Below, piece after piece: positions 55,707 to 64,000 of a DNA stretch of 64,000 nucleotides. Where the stretch lies: NCBI GenBank assembly GCA_947561395.2, contig OX387187.1, positions 32,469,829 through 32,533,828 of the forward strand. The letters run 5' to 3'. The stretch's first letter is position 1; every line of letters starts with the position of its first letter. Made by a program: the position numbers and the translations under genes. The notes under the pieces were generated by a model. That model was not told the DNA's origin. It saw only the letters and a list, made by a program, of their open reading frames with translations, and searched no databases. The DNA is from Buxus sempervirens. Lineage: Eukaryota; Streptophyta; Magnoliopsida; Buxales; Buxaceae.

Positions 55707-56499
55707 ATTTCGTGGGAGTACCATCATTGCAGCTTTTGCTGCAGGGATGATCACAGCAAAGACACAAGAACTGGCTATTATAAAATCTGCAATGGCCACT
55801 GCTTTCCTCACATTCACTGCAGTCATTTTCACTCCATTCCAAAATAAATCCTTTCTTTAAAAAATCTTGGTAATTTGAATTTATTATGCTTTCCAAACTT
55901 GCATCTTCATCCACATCCATTGGCATTTCTACTGATTATTGGCATGTCTTCTATGAATAATTCAAGAAGCCCAAATTTCCCTAATGGACGAACCCAGCAA
56001 AAGAGTAGTGACTGGAATTGCTAGCACATGGAACTTTATGGTAATAATTCTCAGTTGGAACTTTGGAACAACTGTAGAAGAATAAGATAGAAACATGGGA
56101 AGAGCAAAAATTAAAGGGAGTTCCATCAAAGGTGAAATTGTATTGAGGAGTGGGGCAGTTGCTTTTCAAGGCTTTGGAATCAATGACCAAAAGTGAATGG
56201 TTTGAGTAAAAGATATCTCTTATGATATAATCATCATCAGAAATCTTAAGAACAGGCTCAATATTGTCCTCACAAGTCACTCTAAAGTTTGGAGGGCCAC
56301 AGTAGGATTCTTGTTCATGAGGGATCCAGAAAGGATAGCTTACGTTTGGGCCATTACCGCAGTTTCGTGGTACACAGGCTTCAAACTTCTGATCAGCCCA
56401 TGTAGATTTTTCCACCAAGATGGAAAGGAAGATGATATTGATCAATGCAAAAGAGAGTTTTCTGAAGAATTTGAACATGAACAAGGTGTGATTAGCCAT
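55707..56499 (-). pseudogene. Proximal GUB_WAK/WAK-assoc ectodomain exon with three stop codons
   Basis: From ATG 56497-56499 the frame gives a signal peptide, the galacturonan-binding-type GUB_WAK domain (CVPRNCGNGPNVSYPFWIP, later YCGPPNFRVTCED) and, after the break, a WAK-associated C-terminal domain (FILEWSENDCSECEESSGHC, then CLCC). TAG at 55981-55983, TAG at 55951-55953 and TAA at 55936-55938 lie in this one frame. Sequence on both sides remains in register, so no frameshift is involved. An intron removing all three would not restore the frame with the GT/AG pairs I tried. The donor (AAAT/GTTTAT, 55706) is weak. Unless spliced unusually, this exon cannot yield a full receptor. Confidence 0.8.
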
Positions 56500-56565
56500 C
56501 TAGAAAGCGAGAATTTGGAAGATGATATAAAAACAGAGGAAAAAAACAGAGTGGGTGGAAATGGA

Positions 56566-56606
56566 AGAGGTGAACTTTTATATGTTTAATATATTCTTTA
56601 ACATTC
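56566..56606. repeat. Relic of a TRIM LTR
   Basis: AGAGGTGAACTTTTATATGT... continuing to TTCTTTAACA matches the right half of the TRIM LTR at 57996-58071 (AGAGGTGAACTTTATGTATT...TTCCTTAACA). It lies between the two ectodomain exons. Confidence 0.55.
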
Positions 56607-56739
56607 TTCACATAACTTTCTTTTGTAAAGAATGTAATAAAATCCTCCTCTATTAGTCAAAAACATGTCAGTAAGTAGCCGACCTAAAGCTGTTACTGAA
56701 ATTAGAAATTGTAGACTATATGAACAAAACAAGACTTAC

Positions 56740-57481
56740 CATTGCATTCCCACTCATATAATATATCCCAATCTCGAGACTTGCAGGAGCATTTCTTAAG
56801 AAAAGGGCCACCTGAGTAGCAACATAACCCACCGGACCTCTCACAATGCACGCAGTGCTCGTCACTGATGCCGAAATTCAAGTCGAACCCATCCTGCAGG
56901 GCGTTCCAGTAATTGCTATTATTCAGTTTCTCAACTGTTGTACTTCTGATGGGATATGTCAGAACCATGCGACATATTTGGTTGGAATCAGAAGCCCACA
57001 TATCAATGGGGAGAGTCCAGTAAGAGCGGCTTTCACCCGGACAAAGAATCTGGTGTGTGTAAGAAGGCATCGAGGAAGAGCAGTTATAGAAGAATCTAAG
57101 GGAGGTGGTTTCTTGGGTGTAGCCTTGTAGTGATGCACCAAAGCTCTCAAGATCGAAGTCATGACGGGGTAGATGGCATGGAGTGTCTTCGTAAACTTCC
57201 ATGGCTATGAGGGTGATGCTTCTTTTAGAATAATCGATGTTCTTCACAAAGTATTTATTGCCATAGTTGCTGGTGACAGTAAACATTTTACCCTCACACG
57301 AAAGGCCAAGACCCCCGTATCCACAGTATTGGTTACCGTTAGTTCGAACCCAGAAAGGATAACTAACGTTGAGACCATTTTGACAATCCATGACAGGAAG
57401 GGACGAGTTGGTTGAATTCACAGGACTGGCATGATGATTGATAATAAGGAAGATGAAGAGGAGGAGATGGTGGGAAGACAT
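56740..57481 (-). CDS. Distal GUB_WAK/WAK-assoc ectodomain exon, open and in phase with the kinase exons
   Basis: The ATG is at 57479-57481; a longer frame starts only at TTG. It encodes a signal peptide (MSSHHLLLFIFLII), a GUB_WAK domain (CQNGLNVSYPFWVRTNGNQY, then CGYGGLGLSCEG) and a WAK-associated domain ending CKSRDWDILYEWECNG. The donor AATG/GTAAGT (56740/56739) is consensus and leaves phase 1, the same as the proximal ectodomain exon. No kinase lies within the 240 bases before the proximal exon. Splicing to 54955 would give a receptor of about 631 residues with the shared linker, transmembrane and kinase exons. It is therefore probably the working first exon of the locus. Confidence 0.8.
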
Positions 57482-57493
57482 TGTAGAATCCAA

Positions 57494-57995
57494 GCCAAAC
57501 CTCCAATATGTGATAAGCCAATTATTTATGGAGGACTGGCCCTTGCTCCACAGTCCAGAGTCTATACCAAGTCAAGCGGGGGCCTATACCAAGTCAGTGC
57601 TTGAAGGGACAAGTAGAGAGCGACTTGGTACTTACCTATGCTGTTCTTTTTTAATTTTCCTCCGTGGAAGAGATTTTGTAACCCGTTGGATCTATTTTGG
57701 GTGATCCAACTGGTCCAACCAACTCTCTAAAGAGATATAGGTTGATTGGGGTATCTAATAAAGTAGACGTGCTCTTTTTAGAAGAGACACAATCACACAC
57801 AAAAAATGCTTTGTATTCAAAATGTGCTGTACCCTTTTGGAAAAACAACCAAATGAAAGGATATCTTTTCATTTTAAGAGGTGGATCGCTTTTGGAGAAG
57901 AGACACTGCCCGCTCTATACATAGGGTCCCATCTTGCTCATTTGTATGTCATTTGTGTCAAGTGAATGTCATTTAGTTTGATGAAAGTTTCCTCT
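57494..57995. other. 5' flank of the receptor-kinase locus
   Basis: Probable promoter region of the distal ectodomain exon. An AT-rich CCATAAATAATT on the minus strand (about 57520-57531) could be a TATA element but lies close to the ATG. No other gene is seen. Confidence 0.4.
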
Positions 57996-58235
57996 TGTTG
58001 AACACCATTCTTACTAAAAGCTTAAGCTGATAGTAGAGGTGAACTTTATGTATTTAATTTATTCCTTAACACTCCCCCTCACGTGTGGGCCGGACTCAAA
58101 CCCATTTTTAGGGAGGCCCTACACGTGGAATATATATTTTTTTTCAACGGGTGGAGTGGAGGTTTGAACCCAGGACCTGGCGTTTGCCTAAGGCTCCGAT
58201 ACCATGTTGAACACCATTCTTACTAAAAGCTTAAG
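57996..58235 (-). mobile_element. TRIM element, 5' LTR truncated
   Basis: On the minus strand a complete 76-bp LTR (58071-57996, TGTTAAGG...TTCAACA) is preceded by a polypurine tract (GTGAGGGGGAG). A partial second LTR of 31 bases (58235-58205) is followed by TGGTATCGGAGC (58204-58193), one base from the initiator-Met tRNA primer site. The internal region is only about 130 bases and non-coding. The 5' LTR is cut where it meets the copia element. Confidence 0.8.
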
Positions 58236-60463
58236 GAATGTTCATGGAAAATGACATCACGAGAGATGTACATATGGTTAGTGTTGAGGTCAAGACATTT
58301 ATACCCCTTGTGAGAGGAGCTATAACCAAGGAAAAGACATGGGGTTGACCGAAATTGGAGTTTTTGAGAGTTATATGGTCTGAGATTAGGCCAACATGCA
58401 CATCCAAAGATTTTTAAAAAAGTATAATCAGGAGGTTGGTGATGAACCATGTGAAATGGAGACTTGTTGCAAAGTACAGGGGTGGGCATCAAATTGATTA
58501 AGTAAGTGGCTGTTTCAAAAGCATCAGCCCAAAAACGAAATGGAAGGGAAGAATGAGCTAATAAGGCAAGCCCAGTATCGACAATGTGTCGATGTTTACG
58601 CTCTATGAGCCCATTCTGTTGGTGAGTGTGAGGGCACAAAAAACGATGAACTATGCCACGAGTTTTGCAAAATGGACTAAGAGCCCAAAATTCACCTCCA
58701 AAATCTGTTTGCAGAGTTAGAATTTTGAAATTGAAGAAACGCTCAGCAAATGTAACATAAGAGGAGAAAATAGACTGAACATCTGACTTTAATTTCATGG
58801 GGAAAAACCAAGTATATCTTGTGAAATGATCCATGATTGACAAATAATACTTAAAGCCTAATCTAGAAGGAATTGAAGCTGGTCCCCAAACATCAGCAAC
58901 AATGAGTTCAAGAGGTCTGGATGTCACTGTGTCACTGGAGTGAAATGGTAGCTGGTGACATTTTGCAAGAGGACAGGCAGTACACTTGAAGAGTTTATTT
59001 GAAGTAAACGGTAAGTTGCTGCTACGAAGGACTTGAGACACCATTTCAAGAGAGGGATGGCCGAGACGGTAGTGCCAGTTACTAATGGAGGTGCGTTCGC
59101 CAAGATGAGCAGAAGGAGAGCACGTGGAGGCTGAAGGAAATTGGTAGAGACCGTCACGCACAGGTCCTGTGATGATAGTCTTCCTTGTCATCTTGTCCTT
59201 AACAGCAAAGTGAGAAGAGTGAAACTCAAAATAGCAATTATTATCCACATAGAATTGAAAAACAGAAATGAGATTCTTGGAAATAGATGGAACATGAAGA
59301 AGATTATGAAGAGCAAATGATGAGGATGCAGAATAGAGAGAGGAATCACCAATGTTGTGGATTGGTAGACCAGAACCATCACCAACTTTGATTTGCTCAC
59401 TTCCACTGTAAGGTTCAGATGAGAGGTTGAGATTACTGAAAGTATTGGTAATGTGGTGAGTTGCAGCCGAGTCAGGATACCAGTGGGGATCATTAGTGGT
59501 AGAGGATGAAGTGTAATTGGCAGAGAAGGATCGAGGTGATTCATACTGATATGCATGGTCAAAACGATAATAACACTGAAGAGCAACATGACCAGGGCGA
59601 TTACAGACTTGGCATACAGATCTGGGTGAAGTAGAGTTTGAAGAAGAAAGTCGACCACCTCTGAAGAAAGTGTTCCTGCCTCTTCCACGACCATTTCTAT
59701 TTCCTCTGAAAGTACCTCTACCATTTCGACCTCCTCTGTAGGTGCTGAACTCATGAGATCCTCTTGAACTCAGCATAGCATATGGTTCAACAGAGGTAGT
59801 GCTGCGAGCAGTATGAGAAATCCTACTTTCATGAATCAATAGTAGTTGATACAGCTCTTGAGATGTAACAGGTTCAGCACGAGTTGTAATTGAAGTAATA
59901 AATGCTTCATAAGAAGATCCCACACCATTAAGAAGGTAGGTAACAAGTTCCTTATCTGAAATGGGGTTTCCTGTAGCAGCAAGAGTATCGGCAAGATTGC
60001 GCACTTTACTGAAGTAATTAGAGATCGATTGATCACCCCTTGAGAGATTAGTAAGTTGAAACCGAATCTGAAACTCCTTAGCATGAGATTGAGAGCTGAA
60101 CATTGTCTCCAAAGACATCCATAATTCCCTTGATGTTTTTGCAGAAATAACATGACCAAGTACTGATTCGGTCAATGATGAAAGAAGGATGCAAAAGATG
60201 AGTTGATCTGTTCGTTGCCATGAACTATAATCTGGATTGACAGTGGCTGGGACAGGTGCAGGAAGATGCATTGGGGGTGGAGGATTAGTGCCATCAACAT
60301 AAGAAAATAAATCCTGCCCACGCAGGTAAGCAGTAACCTGAACACGCCAGAGAAGATAGTTCTCTGTGTTTAATTTGATGGTGACGATATGTGGAAAGGA
60401 TGCTGATAGTGAAGGAGTGGAAGAAGAAGAAATGGTTGATGAAGAAGGAGACTCGGTTGCCAT
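58223..60463 (-). pseudogene. Ty1/copia polyprotein, gag to integrase, 3'-truncated
   Basis: An open frame of 746 codons from ATG 60461-60463. Order: gag (KLNTENYLLWRVQVTAYLRG), RNA-binding zinc knuckle CQVCNRPGHVALQC, protease PDSAATHH, GAG-pre-integrase HYRLGHPS...CTACPLAK, and integrase core with D (ADVWGP), D (QTDFGGEF) and E (NGLIERKHRH). Copia order has integrase before reverse transcriptase; here the frame ends shortly after the integrase at the TRIM junction (58235), so reverse transcriptase, RNase H and the 3' LTR are missing. The frame that remains has no stops, so truncation is probably recent. Confidence 0.9.
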
Positions 60464-60508
60464 GGAGAAAGAATCAAAGAGACTGTGAGTCTTGTAGCTT
60501 TGATACTA

Positions 60509-60929
60509 TGATAGAAATAAAGAGAGATGGAATTTTCGTTACTCTATTCCACACTTTCATTTAGTAACAGTGGTGTTTATATAAACACCTTACAGAAGGT
60601 TCTAGAGGATAAGGTTGTTACAGCAATGAGCTAAAGACAAAAGCATAACAGAAAGAAGAATATTCTTTGGTTTGTGCTTTATCCTTGCTGGAACAGAATG
60701 TTGCTGCATCATGGTTGTATCCTTGTTGGAACAGAGCTGTATCACTGTTACTCCTGATGCAAATGATCGGCTGATCTAATACCTCTGAATCCCTTTTATC
60801 ATTGTCTTAGGAGAGTTTTATGCTATAGAAATAGTGAATGCATCCTTGTCTTGAATTTCAATGATGTGAGTATAGTAATCTTTCTTCCTCTGTGGGTTTT
60901 GACATAGAATTGGAGTGTAAATTCCAACA
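60509..60929 (-). repeat. 5' LTR of the truncated copia element
   Basis: On the minus strand it runs from TGTTGGAATTTACA to TTTCTATCA (421 bases), followed at once by TAGTATCAAAGC (60508-60497), a variant of the initiator-Met tRNA primer site. A perfect 16-base palindrome GTGTTTATATAAACAC (60573-60588) contains the TATA box. The coding frame begins 34 bases after the primer site. Confidence 0.78.
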
Positions 60930-62078
60930 GCTTTCTTCTTCCCCTGAGCAATTCTCAGATATTGCGTCCTGTATCTCCATTAGTCGCCAATGACCAAATG
61001 CCATGTGACACATAACCTTTTAAGCATAGTAATAGATCAGAGCGGTTGACGACGTTAACGGATATTGCGATGACGTTTTTAAAAGCGTTATCTCTTCGTT
61101 GGCACGAAATGAAAACCCAAATACTTTTGATGTCGTCTACCTCCTCTTCTCAATGAACCCAATAGACTCAAAGGGCACTCTTCTCGAACCTTCGTTAGGG
61201 GGAAATCAGGTGGTTCCTCTTCATCAACGTTTTGGGGGCATTTGAAAAACCTCTCTCTTTGTTGGACACAACAGGACGAGGCATGGGCTTCCTGCAAATC
61301 CCTCTTCTCTTCCTTATCTGTTTATTTCTAACTATTCGTATTATTAACCTCAAATCTTATATCCACATATATGAGTTGAATCTTATTAGTATGCTTGACT
61401 GATTTCTATCTGTTTCCTCTCTCTGCTTTTTAATATCTCAAATGGCTTGCATGTTAATGGACACCGAAAAGTCAAGACAAAGACAGAGACTTTGGTTTGC
61501 TTCGAAATGGAGACGTGAATTGGATCAAACAAAAGTCACACACATTGCTCCCTTGTGTTTTTGGCAGTGGGCGGTGTGAAAGACCCCCCTCTTTGTTTGA
61601 AACAACCGGGTGAGGCATATGCATGTTCTTCTTCCCGTAAATCACTTCGGAAACGAAAAAGTGTTTCAAAACCCTCTTTTGAAAGAATCGGAGCGTTTCC
61701 TTACGGTAATAATTTAAACCGCTTCCTGCAAATATATCATGGTTCTTTCCTTCAATTACTTTCTGCAAATATATTTTGCTTCTTTATTTGGTCTATATTT
61801 CTAGTTATTGTTCTTTCCTTGGTCTCATTCTCACCTCCTAACATATGATTTTTTTTTCACTATGTTTTCCTTTCAAATGTGTTGATCTGAAATTTATAGA
61901 AGTTTGGGAAATTCATATTCGTCTTGTGAATGGATGACACAAAGTGAATATATTCTGCAATAGATGTGATAAACAAGGTCGTCTCATCAAGGCCGTGACA
62001 TTGCTGAGGTGGTCAACATTATGACAACTTTGGCAAATAGATCCTTAGATGGAACACAAACTGAAAATGCTGAGATAC
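60930..62078. other. Intergenic with a diverged duplication
   Basis: The stretches near 61230-61300 and 61556-61640 resemble each other (TCTTTGTTGGACACAACAGG versus TCTTTGTTTGAAACAACCGG, both followed by GAGGCAT). No gene is recognised. Confidence 0.45.
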
Positions 62079-62741
62079 TGTAATGACCCAATCCAGCGAA
62101 GTATTGTCCGCTTTGGGCCTAAACCGCACAATTTTGTTATCAAAAGGCGCCTCGCTTGGTTAAGTGTTCTCCTTGACTCTTATACCTTACCGGGTATTCA
62201 TCCATTTCCAATGTAGGATCGGGACATGCAGTTCTGAAGAGGGGGGAGGGGGAGATTGTGATATCCCGATCCCACATTGGAAACAGATGAATACCCAGTA
62301 AGGTATAAGAGTCAGGGAGAACACTTAACCAAGCGAGACACTTTTTGAGGACAAAACCATGCGGCTTAGACCCAAAGCGGATAATACCTTACTGGATTGG
62401 GTCGTTACAAATGGTATCAGAGCTGAACTCCAACCGGAAATGTGGGATCCGGACGTTGGTTGGTGCATGTGGGCGGGCTACCATGTGAGCGGGCCCAAGA
62501 TAATGGCTCGTAGGCTACTGGAGCTGGCAGGATACTGCATGGGGACGTGTAGCCCTTAAGGGGGGTGGATTGTGAGATCCTGAGTCCCACATTGCTCAGG
62601 GAGAAGGTGAAGGGCTATATGTGTAGGTTTGTGACTCCCTCAAGCAACAAGAACTTTTGGGGTAAAACCCAAGAGCAAAACCGTGAGACCTGGTGGGCCA
62701 AAGTGGACAATATCATTGCTATAGGGAGTCGGAGCGTGACA
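62079..62741 (+). mobile_element. Three-LTR palindromic TRIM with 5-bp target duplication
   Basis: The whole unit is flanked by GATAC (62074-62078 and 62742-62746). LTR A (62079-62230) is in inverted orientation to LTR B (62257-62409), the two forming an almost perfect palindrome with a 26-base G-rich spacer. LTR B is followed by TGGTATCAGAGC (62412-62423), an exact initiator-Met primer site. A short internal region ends in a polypurine tract (AAGGGGGGTGGAT, 62558-62570). LTR C (62571-62741) begins TGTGAGATCCTG and ends GAGCGTGACA. B and C are related but clearly diverged. No coding capacity. Confidence 0.82.
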
Positions 62742-64000
62742 GATACTGAGGTGCAACCCATTACAGTGACTTGAAAGCCATCACTTCATGTGGAACCAAG
62801 TGTTGAGAGTTCACATACCAATGTAGCCTGATGGAAAAGAAAAGGTGATTTAAGACATGGGCAACCATAAAAAAATCATAAGGAATCTAATCCAACAATT
62901 GATGGTCTACCAGTCAATGATCCTAAGCCAACAAGGAAAGCACGTACCAAGAGAACACGAAAATCATGGATAATGTAACTTGTTTGGAAGATTTCAATGT
63001 GTAATATGCAAAGGATTATCTACCCACTGCCTGGTTTTGTAGATTTGGTTGATTTTGTTCCGTTTTCTTCAATTTAAGAAATGATTTTTATACCATCCAA
63101 CTAAAACATCCAATCTTTTTACAACATATGGTGTTATGGCTATTTTCGAATGCAGTGAAACTTAAAAACATCTAGTCTGATCCATAGTTGATATCTGATT
63201 TACACACTCAGGAATTGAGTTATTCATCAGGTCTAGTTGCAGATTTCTAACTTCTACCAATTGTTTACCAAAAAAAAAAAAAAAACTTCTACCAATTTAT
63301 AATTAAATACATTAATGTTAGGAGAGCGGCCAACAATGGAAATCAAACAAGAAGTTCTTGCCAAAACAATCCAACACAAATCATAAAGCAATCTGAACAA
63401 TAAGAAGAAACTCCACAACACAAGAATTTTAACGTGGGGAAAACCTATTCAAATTGAAGAGTAAAAACCCCACGAGGCAACACGCCTAAATCACTTCCAC
63501 TATTCAAAATAATGGGAACAATCAAAGAGTTCTCTCTAGATACATCTAGAGGTATACATCATCAACATTTTAACTAACATCTTCAAGAGCAAGGTCTTGG
63601 CAACAAAAAGAGAGAAACAAGTGAAGGAAAAACTCACTCAACAAAATCTGCAGGTTCAGATTTGATCAAATCGGACCAAGCTAGAAGCCTTTGTTTCCAA
63701 TCTCCACCGTTCAGATTATAGAACAATGAGTTTCGAAACACATATCCAAAAACCAGCTCGATCCAACAGGTCAAACTTTGTAGATCTCAATTTGATGGAG
63801 ACTGCTCTGTGACAAAAAAACATGCCGAATCTCCTCTTCCTTTTCTCTTTTTGGCTTTTTGACTTCTCACCTTAACCACTTCGTAACAGCAGCAAAACCC
63901 CTCTTTTTGTTCAACCAGGTAACAATTAGGGCAGCATAGTAATGGGCTCTAACTTGGGCCAAACCAGCCCACAATGGTTGGGCCACTCCAATAGGAGGGA
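62742..64000. other. Intergenic, repeat-like right edge
   Basis: No gene recognised. An A run lies at 63270-63285. From about 63320 the sequence has the look of family R1 (AACGTGGGGAAAACC followed by short AC-rich phrases), but no confident alignment was made. Confidence 0.4.

Noticed and set aside
55930..55990. A short intron removing the three stops in the proximal ectodomain exon
   Set aside because: The only convenient GT/AG pair gives about 58 bases, too short for a typical plant intron, and the join creates a TAG.
62840..62970. Possible transposase or FAR1-like C-terminal coding remnant
   Set aside because: Only a basic stretch is reminiscent; frames are broken and no diagnostic motif is present.

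Overview
The window is nuclear DNA of a flowering plant, most likely a eudicot. The evidence is a calmodulin-like gene of the CML18 type, two egg-cell-type ECA1/prolamin-like secreted cysteine proteins, an LRK10L-type receptor kinase with plant GT-AG introns, and a dense population of plant transposons (Ogre/Tat, copia, TRIM, hAT, CACTA, Helitron). I cannot name the species. No bacterial, organellar or CRISPR features are visible.

Layout. 1-8 kb is gene-free and holds short mobile elements: a 192-bp mini-Helitron, a foldback MITE, a small hAT element with a perfect 8-bp target duplication, and a dispersed repeat. 8.05-10.14 kb is a complete non-autonomous CACTA element carrying exon fragments of two unrelated host genes (a DUF506 protein and a heavy-metal-associated HIPP protein). 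10.6-19.4 kb is a small ECA1-like cluster on the minus strand (one relic, two intact genes). It is interrupted by a SINE, by relics of a RopGAP and an ABCG transporter, and by a 1.64-kb hAT element that has captured a plastid-transit-peptide-like exon. 21.3-21.8 kb is the intact single-exon CML18-type gene. 22.57-23.0 kb is a solo LTR with a 5-bp target duplication.

23.3-44.0 kb is one minus-strand Ogre-type Ty3/gypsy retrotransposon of about 20.7 kb with 3.77-kb LTRs that differ at only six places. Its extra ORF1 and its gag-pol are each nearly intact: gag-pol has one in-frame TAG, ORF1 has one TGA and a frameshift. 44.0-48.3 kb holds degenerate tandem repeats and a diverged LTR of the same family in the opposite orientation. 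49.2-52.7 kb is a nest of DNA transposons and LTR-like sequence.

53.5-57.5 kb is a receptor-kinase locus. Shared transmembrane and kinase exons lie downstream of two alternative ectodomain exons. The proximal ectodomain exon has three stop codons. The distal one is open, has a consensus donor and is in phase with the shared exons, so the working product is probably distal ectodomain plus shared kinase. 57.9-60.9 kb is a TRIM fragment fused to a truncated copia element, and 62.08-62.74 kb is an unusual three-LTR palindromic TRIM with a 5-bp target duplication.

The host genes do not form an operon or pathway. The window's most interesting content is structural: gene-fragment capture by two classes of DNA transposon, a very young Ogre with odd termini, a conserved array of dyads upstream of the Ogre TATA box, and the ectodomain-exon arrangement at the kinase locus.
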